Positions 24,051-37,500 of a DNA stretch of 64,000 bases are shown here, piece by piece. The stretch's first letter is position 1; each line of letters opens with the position of its first letter. The position numbers and the translations under genes were made by a program. The notes beneath the pieces were generated by a model. That model saw only the letters and a list, made by a program, of their open reading frames with translations. It searched no databases and had not been told where the DNA came from. The stretch comes from Camelus bactrianus (lineage: Eukaryota > Chordata > Mammalia > Artiodactyla > Camelidae), in the NCBI RefSeq assembly GCF_048773025.1, contig NC_133571.1, forward strand, positions 13,432,620-13,496,619. Reading direction: 5' to 3'.

Positions 24051-24439
24051 ACACTTTCCACTAATATTAAAAGGTTTGCATTCCAGGAGCCAAGGGGCAA
24101 TGAGAGGCCAGGTTTGGGGGGACTGGGGAAAAGGGACTGGTGAGCAGGAACAAGCTTAGGGTCACCCTGCAGCCTGCTCAGGAATAACAATTTCACTCAC
24201 CTCGCTTCCCCACCCAGGCCCTTCCCAAGCCATTTCACACCAGGTGAGGTTTCTCTTACCCTCACAGGGATTCACGTGGTGGTGTCTCTGCCTTTGCAGC
24301 TTCCTCCTCTAGCAATGTGCCTCCTCTCCTGTCTGCTCAGCAAGCAAGCTCCTAGTCTTTCTTCAAAAATCTGGGACAAAGTAACCCTCTCCTTATCGTC
24401 TGCCTGCGTACCTCTTGTCTCTGTGCTCCTGTGACCCTT

Positions 24440-24610
24440 GCTACATTCACTCATTTTGTTTATCAAGTCCCTCATTCCACAGAAATATCTATTTAATGTC
24501 CCCACATGCTAGACACTAGGCTAGAAACTATAGACCCAGAAATGAATGTGATACAGCTCATCTTCTGAGAGCTTACATTCTCAACAGGGAGACAAATGTA
24601 TCAACTCCCA
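24440..24610 (-). repeat. L2 LINE fragment
   Basis: It reads as antisense L2 3' end: acagaaatatctatttaatg, ctagacactaggctagaaac, gagcttacattctcaacagg. Confidence 0.55.
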
Positions 24611-25019
24611 TCTACAGGTACACTGGGATTGCTTGGGTCTCCTTGTTAACAGGAGTTGGAGAGTACTGTCATTTTTGTTTATACATCTTTAAAGAGCTCC
24701 TCAACTAGAGCTCTTTAAAGACAGGAGTTTTGTCTTATTCTTCTGAGTTTGTGCCCTGAGCATATGAGAATGAATGAATGAATGTCTATTTTACATCTGG
24801 GGAAAGGGCAGAAACTCCATCAGCCTGACTTTATGTGGTAGAATGGGGACTGGGAGCCAGGTCCAGCCACTCCCTGGGAATTCCATTCAACAAGGCATTA
24901 TCCCACATGGGTTCAGATGCTGAAAAGCTCACAGAAAAGACCTAAAGCATGATTTCTAAGAGTTTAAGATCTTTCAGAGAATAAATAAAGCTGCACACTC
25001 ATGAAACAATTAGAGAACA

Positions 25020-25190
25020 TCAGAAGATAAAATCTGGAAAGTGTAGAGATCTAGGAAGATGTGAGAAATAGGAGATCACCCAGGTGGAACTCATGCAGGG
25101 CCTTGAAGGAAAGTTTGGGCAGGCAAGGAGGGAAAGAGAATTCCAGGCAGGGGACACCAAGAGCAAAGGCTCAGAAGCACACGAGACAAA
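25020..25190 (-). repeat. L2 LINE fragment (antisense)
   Basis: The tcatgcagggccttgaagg and gagaattccaggcaggggac segments followed by caaaggctcagaag resemble the antisense L2 body. It is diverged, and the assignment is tentative. Confidence 0.4.
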
Positions 25191-25226
25191 GGTATATGGA
25201 CAGAGGGTATATGGTTCAGAGAGCAC

Positions 25227-25248
25227 AAAAAAAAAAAAAAAAAAAAAA
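25227..25248. repeat. Poly-A tract (A22)
   Basis: Simple A homopolymer followed by gggag. Confidence 0.85.
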
Positions 25249-25682
25249 GGGAGTTTTGGATGGGTAGGCAAGATGGCACCCAATCTCAAAAGGTCATGAA
25301 CATACAATGTGAAGTTCAGACAAGGGCTTTGAAAGTTCTGGGACAGCTAAATCACTCCTGCTCTCACCATCTATGAAATCAAAAAGGTCTAGCTTTCTGA
25401 GAAAACTCCAAGTTCCCTTAATTTTTGATAAAGAAGGAATATTTTGATTGTTGGGTTTTAAAGAAGTGGTAATGGATTGCCTGATCTCTCTTGAGGAAGA
25501 CCAAACCACATTGGCAAACCAGACAGAACAGAATGACGGGCCAAGACAGAAGGTCAAGAATCCTGAGAAATTTTATTCTTAGTAAGAAGATAACTGGTCT
25601 GTGTTGGGGTAAAATTTGCAACCTAAGGTTCTTTGGGTCTAAGCAACTGAGCCAAATCAGTGGCAGCATGACCTCTTCCAAA

Positions 25683-25731
25683 CAGACACAGAGAGAGAGA
25701 GAGAGAGCGCGCGAGCGAGCAGGCGAGAGCG
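25683..25731. repeat. (GA)n/(GC)-interrupted simple repeat
   Basis: It runs agagagagagagagag then gcgcgcgagcgagc. Both halves are low-complexity purine-rich. Confidence 0.75.
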
Positions 25732-26379
25732 AGCTAGTGTTTCATAAAAGAAAATTGCCAATATAGACATGTAAGTATACTGATTAGACAAAAGGAGTAA
25801 GAATGAGTTGGCAATGAGGAACAAAAGACCAAAAGGCTGGCAGAAGGCTGCAGCCTTTTAAAGGAGAAGCATCTTCTACAAGTCCTCGGTGGACAGGCTG
25901 AACTGTTTCTAGTTCCAATAGCCATACTCTGATGGTGCTAGATTCTCCATTACTCCTGGGTGGCCCTACCCCCTCCACCCTTAGACAGATTTCTGTTGGC
26001 AAAAGCCTGCTTGCTTCTGGAAGCTTTTGAATGTAAGAGCATCTGATGCTCTAGAGACTTTAACTACTGCAAATTCAAGTAACAAAACTGCTTGGATCTC
26101 CAAGGAGATCGAGCTTGCTCCATCCCCAGATTTCTTGCCTGCCAGAAAGTCACTCCTCAGAGCTATGCAAAGCCCTTCCTAAGGCTCAGCTTCCTAGCTC
26201 TTTCTTTGGATGGGAAGGGGGACTTAGGTATTTATGGTTACAGGGCTTCCTGCCCACAAAAATTAAAATTAATGAGAGATGAGGACTGAATCACCAGAAG
26301 ACAAATCCACTGGGGAAAACACATTGGAAAAGGATGGAGGGCTCAGACCAAGCTCTAGCCCCTAACCGACCTCTTTTGT

Positions 26380-26520
26380 CCTCACAGTCCTGTGAGTCTC
26401 CATTTTACATATAGGGAAACAGCCTCAAAGAATTGACATGAACTTTGCAATATTGAAGAGAGAGTAAGAGGCAGAGCCAAGATTTCAACTAGGCCTGTTT
26501 GACCTTGAAGCCATTCCCGA
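26380..26520 (-). repeat. MIR SINE fragment
   Basis: Reverse-complement MIR: ctccattttacatataggga, aacagcctcaaagaattgac, agaggcagagccaagatttc. Confidence 0.6.
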
Positions 26521-28029
26521 GGCCATATGCCTTCGTGGTCCTGGATTTAGCAGACAACCACCCTTAAGAGAAGGGCAGGAGGGAGCACGCAGGTCTTTTC
26601 CATGGTCCCCTGCAGGGCTATTTTGGTCTGGGGCAAAATTAGTATTTGACAGCTGTGGACTTCCACTCTCAGTCTTGACTCCATGCTTGTGTGTAAGAGG
26701 AAGGTTTGGGGAGAGGTAGGGCTGGGGGAGAGAGATGGGCTTCCTCTTTCTCCTCCTCAGTGACAACCGCTGAATGCAGAATGGAAGCCAAACATTCAAT
26801 GCATCAAATTTGACATGGGCAAGTCAAACCCCAGTGGGGCAGGCCCACACTTCCTGGATCAAAGAGCCTCTGCAGGAGCCTGTGGAAAAACCACTCAGCC
26901 CACCTTCCAGCTTTCATCTCAGTTATTCCCCTGCACCCAGAACGACACATGTACAACCGCCACCCATCCATCTCACTCGGTATCCTGAAGGTCATCATCC
27001 TAAGAAGACAAGATTTGAGGAAGTGGAAAAGGGCCCCTCAGCCCAAAACAGCATGTTACCTAATAGCCCAGACATGAAACCACTTCCTCCCATGAACTCC
27101 TGGGATATGAAAGAGTTCTCCTCCCCCCTCTATTTATCATGTCAACAAGTGCCCCCTCCCCGGTATGTCTTGGAAAGGATATTACCTTCAAGCCACATAC
27201 TGTAAATTATTGACATACGCCTTATTTAGAGCTACAGGTGAGAAGGAAACATTTAATGGCTCTTAGCCAGGGCTGAACAAGAACCAAGAATGGCTACAGG
27301 CCTCCAGGTGGAGGCCGGAGAACAGCCGGTGAAAGAGAAAGTTACTAATGAGTGTGTCATGAGAGGGGCCTCGTTGTTTGGAGAGTGAGAGGAATCTCTC
27401 AAAAATGTAGCTCCACCTGAGATTGGATCAGAAATCAGAGACCCACAAAAGACCTCCCCTTGATCCATGCCCTGCATGGCTAAGAGGGAAGAATGGAAGG
27501 CAGAGAATGAGGAGCGCCTGGGGGCATCAAGAAGCGGAGATCTGAGCCAAGCCCAGACTAGAACTAGGAGTTCAGAACCAAAAGATTTTTAAGACTAACC
27601 TTATTCAATCTTACAACAGTAACCAAGAAGTTTAGGAACCTCACATTTCAGACCAAGAGCTAAATCAGTGGCTGACCACTTTGACAACTCATGAGTGTCA
27701 CTTTTGAAAAAGCCAAGCACAAGCTCCACCTAGGAATTCCAAACCAGGACAACTCTGGTGAGTCCCAGCAAAGATTCACCAGCCATTCTGACCCCCAGCC
27801 AGAATCAGGAAGCGCCGGCCTAAGTCGTGGAGCTGTACTCACACCCCACTTCCAATCCGTCCACTGCCCCCTGCAAAAAAAAAAAAAAAAAAAAATTCCC
27901 AGGCCCCACACGAGTCCCCAGTGTGTGAGTCTCAGCAGGGCTTCCCTCCGGCCACTTCAGCTGTTTCAGGAGTTCCTGACTATAGATTCCTCACCAAGAC
28001 TCCACATGCCCCTCAGCCAGGGTAGAAAA

Positions 28030-28426
28030 ACAGGATGATTTCCATAAGCATTTATTTAGGGATAATTTTCCAAAGGAATCATTTGGGTTGGTTTTCATTA
28101 TGTGATTCTTCCCTGTAACCATCCACAAAGAGCACCATCTGAGCAAAGCGTCTGACCCAACGGAGCGCTTGAGGCCACCGCAGCCACTCAGCCAGGGTCC
28201 CCGGGGCCAGTGTCCCACTCCAGAGGGACCAAGTCCATGCTCCCCCTAATCAGAGCCTGTTCCTTCTGCCGGGCTTCGAACCCTCCATCTTCAGCTCTTC
28301 GCCCAAGCAATGAGGCAGAAGGACAACTCGGGGACAGGGGTCTGAAGTAACTCAGACAGCGATTCAGGACACGCAGGAAACAGAGTCTCTGCCACGGCCA
28401 AGGACGAAGGGAACTCCCCTTTCTTC
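28030..28426 (-). other. JAML: JAML 3' UTR
   Basis: About 400 bases between the stop codon and the first suitable poly(A) signal. It contains no repeat that I recognise. Confidence 0.7.
28051..28056 (-). terminator. JAML: JAML poly(A) signal (AATAAA)
   Basis: Minus-strand AATAAA inside ccctaaataaatgcttatgg, about 370 bases after the JAML stop. Cleavage is expected near 28030. Confidence 0.7.
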
Positions 28427-28522
28427 TCAAAAGGCTTGCTCTGATTTTGGCATTCCCCCCACTGACTTGTTGTCAAGTGGACCACTTGGGGGTGCTGACC
28501 TCAGAGAAGGCCGAACTGGGTG
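28427..28522 (-). CDS. JAML: JAML last coding exon
   Basis: 96 bases with acceptor CCCTGCAG. It encodes HPVRPSLRSAPPSGPLDNKS and VGGMPKSEQAF, then TGA at 28427-28429. The C-terminus GGMPKxxQAF matches the human end. Confidence 0.94.
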   Translation of the reverse strand, partial: HPVRPSLRSAPPSGPLDNKSVGGMPKSEQAF

Positions 28523-31500
28523 CTGCAGGGGAAAGAAACAGAGCGCATTTGTAAGAAGCGTTTCAGTCATAATAGTTACCATTCACGGAGCTCCTGCCAT
28601 CTGTCTGGCCCGATCCTGAATTTCACGTGCACTGTCTCATTTGACCCTCACCACCAGGGAGGTAGGTTTTATTATTCCTATAAAGGATGAGGCAACTGAG
28701 GCTCAGAGAGGATAAGTTACTTGCCCAGGATAATCTAGCTTGTACATCAGAGTCAGTATTTTGGACCCAGGTCTGTCCACCTCCAAAGCTTGTGATCTTA
28801 ACCGTCATGCTATACAGTGTCAGAAAGAGGACAAAGGGTGGTGCCCCCTTCATTGAAGCAAATTTAATCAAAAATCAAAGGTCATTTATCACCCCTGCTC
28901 CCTATCAGGTAAGACCTCCATATCTGAGGTTTTGAACAAGCGGCATGAAGGCCAGAATTCACCCCCAGGCTGGTTTACTTGGGCACACAGTGTTTAAAAT
29001 AACTTGACCAGCCCCGAAGGCCTTTGAGTTTGTGGCTCTGGCCTCTCATCACACTCGCTTTAATGGATCTGTTTCAAGAGGACAGGGGTGCACCTAGCAT
29101 TGAACGTGGGGAAGTTGGCTTTGAAGACAATTCACTCATGCTTCCTCTCTGCCCCGCAGACCGTCTACAAACAGTCTCATCCGGGTAGGTGACACACTCA
29201 GCGGTGGCCACCGTGCAGCTGGGTCAGCAGGTCTCTAAGAGGCACGATGAGGTTCTGGCAGTAACTGTAGCATCACATGGCAATAATGGAAGAAGGATGG
29301 GGCGGGGACCATATTCAACTGCAACCTCAGACCAGAGCTCATGTTTCAGTTGGTGGAGCCAGGCCAGGTCTCTGATCTCACCCTTCCCTGGCAGAACCTC
29401 TCTCTGGTGGAATCATCTGGGAGTCATGTGTCCTCGGTGCTGGTGTGACAGGAACTAACACAAGCCATAATCCCGTAAACAGAGGAGGCCATCCTTCCTG
29501 AACCCAGCAGAACTCTGCTCCCTTCATGGCCCGGGCGCCTATCATGGGTCTACGAATAGCATCGTGTCCCTTGCCAGGTGACTCCTTTGTCCCTGTCCCT
29601 ACTCACTACCCGGCAAGTGCCTCTTCTAGGGGCTGTCTTTCCCTGGAGAGCTGAGCAAAGAGAAAGTAGGAACCAGACTCTACATTATTACACGAAATTC
29701 AGCATGCAGCCTTCCTGGCAGTTAGATTACGTCAAGGTGTAATAAGTCACAGAATGTTAAAAATCTAGTAAGAGCTGGAAGGGACCTTTTGAAAGGAAGG
29801 AAAACCATCCCTTGTGACACATGCTTGTACAAGGATCTGATGACACCCTCTTTACTATGTTGTGTTTAACCAGCGTTGTGCTGAAGATGTAGAGACATTC
29901 TGCCCCCATGAAGGCATTCCTTTCACCTCTAAAATCCATCATCTCCAGCCCTAGAGATATTCTTAATACTTGAAATTGGGTGTGAGGGCCAGTCTGCTAT
30001 GACTGTTCTACTCAGCAGAGCTTCAGCTTCTCCCACTTTTCTACTACCTAGAAAAATCTCTGCTCTCAGCAGAGTGGCCTCCCCAGGGGACCAAACAGTG
30101 CCCATCTCCCATGAATTGGCCACCTCCCAACCAGCGCCTTCTCCGCTTCCAGATACCTGGCTCAGCCGGACCCAGAATATTTCTCACCATGGTCATGTAA
30201 GTGGCCTCTGGTTTTCCACTTGATTCTTCTTCGTCGATCACCTCTTGTGTAGTTATTGAGGAATAAATATGCTTCTGGAGGGGGGAAAACTCAGATAAGT
30301 GTTCCTACAACTCAACAAACCTTGCCAGATAAAAGGTTATTTGGCACGATCTGTGGGGCATCAACCACCAAAACCAGCAGGTTCAGGGGGAAGGTTATAG
30401 CTCAGTGGTAGAGTGCGTGCCTAGCATGCACAAGGCCCTGGGTTCAACTGCCAGTACCTCCATTAAAAATAAATGAAAACCTAATTACCTCCCACCACCG
30501 AAAACTTTTTTAATAAATTTTAAAAACCAGTAGGTTCAGAGGGTTGCTGAGAGCTAGAGAATTATCATAGATCACGATAACTCAGTCCTCAGTCTTCCTG
30601 AGAATTAAGAAAATTAACTCATCAGCAAAGAGCACTATCTTAAGAACCAAATTCTTTGTTTCAAAAGTCAAACGTCTTTGTTCGGCTGGACATTGAGGTA
30701 GCAGCAGAGAATCCTTATCTTGTCAAATTATTTGTACTTTGTGATTATTTCCTTCAACTTGGAGTTGTGGCAGGCAGGACGGCATTAATCAGCAGTGAAC
30801 TGCTATCATCTCTTTCAGAGGGTGTATGTGGCAGGAACAGCCCTCACTGAACTTGAGGTCTATGAGGTCAGAGGTGCTTTGTGATTCCTGTTCCTGTCAC
30901 TGTTTGGGGAAGCAATGTCATCTAGCGACAAATTCTTGGACTTCTGGAGTCTCCAGCACTACGTTGTGAGAAAATCCTATTCTTGGGTCACATTCAGCTC
31001 AAAGTTGGAAAGGTAAGTATTCCAAGAGGAGATTTTGAACAAGAAACAGGTAGGTAGGTAGGTAGGAAGGGAGGGAGGGAGGGAGGGAGGAAGGAAGGAA
31101 GGAAGGAAGGAAGGAAGGAAGGAAGGAAGGAGGGAAAGAAGAAAGGGCCCCCAATATTTAATCTGAACCATTAACTCCTGGACTTAACTCCAGAACGTAT
31201 TGTAATTCTCCCTTATATTCGTACAGCACCTCATAGGTTATGAAGCACCTGCATATCATCATGTTATCTGAACCTGACAACAGGGCAAACAGGTTTGTCT
31301 TTATCCTCCTTTTACTGATGAGAAAGGGGGTGCTGAGGGAGGGGGCAGAGCTGGGTTTGAACTGGGTCTTTCTGATTCCAAGCCCAGTGCTCTTCCACGG
31401 GGCCCTCCAAGGATGTGCTGGTCTGCTGGGCCGGCCCCGCCCGCCCCGCCCACTCTCTCCTCAGGGAACTGTTACTGCAGTGATGAAGGTTTCCTGAGCC

Positions 31501-34500
31501 CCTGCTCTGTGCCAGGCACCGAGACATAAGGATGAGTGAGACATAGCTCACAGAGGCATGACAGTGACACCACTTTGACACTGGAGCAGTCTCCACCTCG
31601 CCCCTACTGGGCAGGGTGGCAAAAAGGCAGAGAGTTCTTCTCTTACCTCTGGATGAGCCTTGTTTGTGTTCTCCAGGCTTCTGACCAGGGTCGTAGAAGT
31701 TACTGAGCTGCAAAGGCGTGAAAAGCATGTGAAATTAACCAGCTAGCACCGTATATCCCAGGGTGCCAACATGAGACCCCACAGAGGTCTGTGAAGAGAG
31801 ACCCCAGAGGAGGAATCTCTGGACAACTACAGCCAGTGCTCCCCTGCTCACCTTGAAATCTGAGGGGTTCACCTCTTTAACGGAGAGCAGAAAGGCATTC
31901 TGGAGATGGTCTGGCCTGAACGACAGCTTCAACCTCTCTATTGTCACCCTAACAACTCTGTGTCCATGACAATTATAAGTGAATTGACAGAGAGGGGCCA
32001 TGGGCTTTAAGAGATTTACCATTTCTGAGGACTAGGGAGATGCATCTGCACCAGCAGGGGGCAGCAGAAGCTCAGCGAAACACCAGTTCAAAGGGCTCCT
32101 GGCCTCTTCCAGGGAGGAGGCCAAGCAGAATGAACCCCACAAACACCCCAGGCTGAGCTCTGGCCCCTTCCCTGACCTTAGCCTTTGATCTCTTGGCCAT
32201 CTGCCTTCTGCAATTGCCACTGAATATACTTCCTTTTTTTCTATTTTGGCCTAAAGTAGAGGTTAAAAAAAAAATCAGGGTTAAAGCTAGAAAAGAAACC
32301 ATATTTTTTTGTCTCAAAGTGGAAGTATTTTCATCATATTTTCTGACTATGAAATTCTATGCTTTCATTGTAAAAAAAAAATTCAAATAACAGACATATA
32401 GACAGTTGGAACTTGAAGTTCCACGAAACCCCCTACGCTCATGGGACCCACTTTTTTTTTAAATCCCAAATACCCCTATTAATATTTTAGAATTATTCTT
32501 CTAAACGTCTCTCAATGCAAGCATAAGTAAACTCATACAAAGTCTATTAAGTATTTTTGCCGCTGAAGTGAACATTATGTAATCTTTTTTATACAAATGA
32601 GACCATAATATATATATTGTATAATACCACCCTTTAGACACCTTTCCTTGTCATTACACAGGGCTGTGCAGTATTTCACTGAATGAAATACCAATTCATT
32701 GAATCATTACCTTTCTGACAGACACTGGGAATGAGTTCAATTTTTAATTATAATCAATGGCTACAGTGACCATGTTTATGCACACATCTCAGCACACCCA
32801 TCTGATTATTTCTTTAAACTAGGAGACAGACCTAGGAGTGCTGCTCTTCCTTTTGAGGGAACCTGAGGCCCAGAGCAGGGAAGTGAGCTGATATGGGGCT
32901 CAGGTAGTGGAATCCTCAATTCTGTGCTGTCAGCGTGCCCAGAGCAAAACAAGTTCAAAACCAAGTCAGAGAGCTCCTGGGGAGTCAGGGACAAACCCAG
33001 CAGGCACAAGCACTTTCTACACAATCCATGTTCCCCGGGGGAAGGAGACTCAAAGGTCAGCATTACTTCGTCTTAATGGGGGTTCTTTCTCATTGACACT
33101 ATTTCAACAAAAGAGTCAACTTGCCCTAGCAACATATTTCATCAATAGTTGGGTAAACTGAAGGATGTGGACCTGACCACAGCCACTACAGCACTAGCAC
33201 CCCTGCCAGAGCATCTGGGCATTACTGAGACACTGGGAGAGCTACTGCAAACTCAAGTCTTTAAAAACACATTTCAACAATAAATAATTTAGGGCCCAAG
33301 GCCATCCATTCAAAAGTAGCTTCTCATGACTACACTTCAATAAAAAAATAAGAATTTTTTTTAAAAGTAGCATCTCTTAATTAAAATGTGGTCCTTTAAA
33401 TAAAGCCACTGACAACCCTCAAAATCTAAGCTTCTCTATGAAGTGTATGCAAACTATGGATAATTCAAAAATCATTTCTCTCAGGCATTGAATGGCATCA
33501 TTATGGTTCTCACTTGAGATTTATACTCTTAATTATGCTCTATGAGACCCGCATTTGTGAAAGTCTTTGTAATCTTTGTAAAACGAGGATGGGGTGGGTA
33601 TGTGCAGGCCTTTCGGGAGCACAATGAGCAAAGGGGGTGGGGTCTCTATACAGATGACATCTAATGTGACAGCCACAAATGATTCCAGTTTAAAATACCC
33701 CCTTCTGTGAAAATGGCACCATCAGGACCCCATCACTTTGCTTCACTTCAGACTAGAGGCACCTCCAGCCTCCCTGCCCAAGAGACGGGAGCAGCCCTGT
33801 ACCTCTTATTCCTGTGGGTCCTCTTCACGATCAGTATCAGAACAGGCAGCAGCAGGATGGTGGTGCAGATAATCCCCACAATGGTCACCAGCTGATTACC
33901 ACCCAGGATCTCAGGTATGAGGGCTGCTGGGGTCACCAATGCTTGGGAAAGGAGGAAAGCAATGAGAGGGCCTCGATATCCCAGAAAGGCACCGAGAGCC
34001 TCACCAGTTCTATACCAAGTAGCAACAGCCAGGTCAGGAAGTGGGGGGAGCAGGCCAGACTCCACTTCATGTTGAAACACTGGGACCCCGATTGTCCCCA
34101 TTAGATTGACAACAAAAGTCCACCGACCCTCTTGCTTATCCCTAAAATGTAGATGAAGTGGGTGGGAGAAGAGAGTATCACCTCACCTAAGGGAGAGTTT
34201 CCTTTAACAATTCTATCTGAAAACATGGTTTACCAAATGGCATAGAAATAAGAGACATTTTAGAGGCTGTTGACCTTTCTATGGGAAAGTGACTATTTTC
34301 AAAAGGATCTACATTACAACACTCAGCCCCATAGTTGTGATTCCTAGGAGGGCACTTCCACCCATATGGCAGCCTGCGCTCACTTCCTCAGTTCACTCTA
34401 AACACATGCGTCAAACACCTGCTGGGTGCCAGATGTCACTAGGCACAGACGATACAAAGACAAGTAACGCATTGTCCCTGCCTTCCAGGAGAGGGACAAA

Positions 34501-37500
34501 CATGTAAAGAGAAAACCACAGACAGCAGGTGCTATGGCAGCTGTCCGTATGGGGAACAGGGGGGCGCAGAGAAAAGGGTACCCAATTCTACAGGGAGCAG
34601 AACCTGAGAATCTGTCAGCAAAAGTTTTAACGTTTAAGCTGAATCTTAAAGGAAACATCAAGTTTTGTTTTGTTTTGTTTTTTGACAGACAGTTTGGGGA
34701 AGGATGGAAGGGACACTGCACACAAGGTCTGCTGGCCTGACAGGCTGGTGATTTCAGAAACCAGCAAGAGTTCCATGGGTCTGGCTCAAAGGTTGCTTCT
34801 GTGGGTGTGGTGGGGAATGAGGCTGGACAGAACAGGATCGGAGTCATAAAGAATCTGGATTATCCCTACGAGATTCCAGAGGCAATGAAGACAACATTGC
34901 AAGATTACAAGCAATGGAATAGAACGTTCAGATCTGAGATTCAGAAAGGGGGCCCTGAGGGCTGCATGAAGAATGAGCGGTAGAGGCTGAGGCTGAAAGC
35001 AGAGGCTGGTTAGAGGCCTGCAGTCCAAGGCAGAGATGACGACAGCCAGAAGGTGGGGTGGCGGCCTGGGAAGAAGGCAGATCCAAAGTCAATAGAAGAG
35101 ATGACAGGATGTGTTGACCTGCTAGACGCGGGGTCATGGGGAAGGGAAGAATCAAGTCCAACTCCCAGGCATCTAGTTACGTAACTGCTTAGACAGCGGT
35201 GGCACTCACTGAGGTTGAAGAGGCGGGCTGGGGAGAGGTGAGCAGGGGTAGGCTGGCGTATGTACTTGAAGTATTTGCAGAATATTTGGGTGGAGTTCAT
35301 ATACATAGAGATAGATAAGTCGTGTCTAACATAAAACATATTGAATATATAGAGAATTTAGCGTTCAGTGCTACTGATGTAGAGAAGGCCGAGGCTGGGC
35401 AAGCAGAGCACCACTGGTGATCCACGCTAGAGATGGAAGCAGAAGCCTGAATGCAGCGCACCAGGAGTTAATGGGAGGCCAGACACGAGACACATGTACA
35501 GCCCTTTAGCAAGCTATCTGGCTGTGTCAAGAAAGAAATATATAGTTGATTGTGGTGTGAAGGTTGCACAACCTGGAATATACTAAAAACCATTGAGTTG
35601 TACACTTTAAATGGGTGACTCGTACGGTATGTGAGTTGTATCTCAATAAAGCGGTTTTAGGAAAAAGAAAGATACAGGATGAGAACTAAGGCAGACAAGG
35701 ACACAGGTGAGAGGAAGAGATGAGTGTATTTATATGCTGAATGGTAGAAGCCCATGGAAAGTAAAGAGCCGTGCTGTGAGGTTTCTGAGAAGGAGGCGTG
35801 TGTGTCACCTGAGCACAGGGGCTCACATAAGCCCTGGGCGGAAGGAAGCTCAGGACGGAGGGGCAGAGATGAGCATAGGGGCGAAGGTAGGTATGTTTGT
35901 GGGAGGGGAAGGTTTGGAAATTGAATGAGCTCCCACTAATGGCTTGTATTTTCTCTGTGAAGTGGAGATAAGACTTCTGAGAGTGAAGAAAGCCATCTGT
36001 TCTGCCTTCTTCTCCAGCTGGGATCCTTTGCAGTTAACAAGAAGGTGCCTCCATAGACTTAAGTCACTGGCCAGAGGTACTGAGGTGTGTTCCATCTCAC
36101 CCTCATCTGACCACAGCCAACTCCTGGGGCCCTTGCAAAAGGCAAAGTCCACAGGCCACATCCTGACTGCTAACTGGGTTATGGTTTAACTTCACCCCCT
36201 CACTTATCAACCTTTCTCAGCCAATATGATTGAGTTTGTATTCTCCTAAACATCACTGACCTTAATGCACAGTGTTTGCTAGAATACAGAACTTTTGATC
36301 AGGAAACCCCTCTATTTTTTGGTTCTGGCCCCTTCCTGTTTCCTCTCTGTTTTTTACTGTCTCTCACCAGCTCAGAATCATCTTCCCTTCCACTACAGAG
36401 CACAGAGCATCTTCCTTGAAGCCAAGTAAAAATGACCCCAATCCATCTCCAAGCCCCTGTATCTTTAAATTGGTATTATACAGATGATGAGTGAGGTCTG
36501 GCAGAGGGCTGGGGTTCACCAAGTATTAGCTCTTTCTGCCTTGACCTACCAACAGGAAGAACTAGGATGAAGTAAGCAAGGTGCCTAGGGCACCAAATTT
36601 AAGGAGGTATCACTCTCAAGGTCATGCAAGCATAGCATTCAAATGCTTGATAAGTACTAACCTTGGGCTTCTCAGGGTCACCTGAGAGTAATGCCACCTT
36701 AAATTTTGCACTCTAGAAGCCTTTCCAGCCTCACACCCTAGTCCTGGCCATGCCCACCAGCTATGAGGCCCCTCCTCCCTCCCTGGCCAAATGTGAAATA
36801 CTTCGGGGCTCTTTCAGGATCACGTGCAGCACAATGGTTTTCCTGAATGTCAGGTTCCCCAGGTGGATACTGCAGGTGTAGTTTCCTCCGTCAGACTCCT
36901 TCACTCCTTGGAGCCTAATGGAGCCATCGTTGTGGGAAATATCCCCCACCAGGTTTACGCGGTTCTGGAATCGGCCCCAGTTCTGGGGGTACCCCTTGGA
37001 TGCGTTGAGTTTGGGGTAATAGCGCAACACGATCTCCTCCTAGAAGGGAAAGGGAAAACGTATGAAATGGAAGGACTAGGGTAGAGGGGCACAGGGAAGG
37101 CTGAGAGGGGAGCTCTCAGCACCTACAATGCCCTGGGTGTGGAAGCAGTAAAGGTATTATCAGAAAGTTCTAGAGAACACAAAGGCACGTACATGTATCT
37201 GTAAGCACATAGTTGTGAAGGACGCCACCAAACCAGAACAACTCTTCCATCTCGAGAGGAGGGATGAGGACAGTGGGAATAAGGGACTTTCAGTTTTTTG
37301 CACTTCCCCAGTAAAAAGAAAGTAGAAGTACACCTTTACTTTTTATAGCATCTCCAGTTGGATTTCCAATAGGCACCCGAAACATGTCTAAAATTGAATT
37401 CCAAGTTCTCCCCCCAAACCAGTTCCTTCTTATCCATCCCATTTTGGTAAATGGCAACGTCTTCTTCCACACGCTCATGTTAAAAGTCTTGGAGTCATTC

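Larger units (their letters stand above)
21000..28030. other. SCN2B-JAML intergenic region
   Basis: This is the stretch between the SCN2B 5' side and the JAML poly(A) site. It has no recognisable exon. It contains an AT-rich unique block (21170-21600), MIR copies (21915-22130, 26380-26520), a GC-richer block at about 22450-22960 with a long but unconvincing ORF, a 5'-truncated L1 (23061-23382), a MER5-like hAT fragment (23905-24050), L2 pieces (24440-24610, 25020-25190), poly-A and GA repeats, and otherwise ordinary unique DNA. Confidence 0.7.
33942..36801 (-). other. JAML: JAML intron
   Basis: It holds an antisense L2 (34370-35180), an old L1 3' end (35505-35660) and a hairpin element (36580-36721). 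No exon is recognised. Confidence 0.8.

Noticed and set aside
29750-29800. A segment with agagctggaagggacctt similar to one near 1260
   Set aside because: Both resemble an old mammal-wide repeat, but too little is left to name the family or set limits.
31049-31133. A quadruplex-forming regulatory site
   Set aside because: The gggaggga units could fold, but the stretch is a plain tetranucleotide repeat with no further evidence.
30275-31646. A camelid copy of the short human JAML tail exon
   Set aside because: No sequence encoding KPCHFERCEGE or similar with splice sites was found, and the neighbouring exons join in phase without it.
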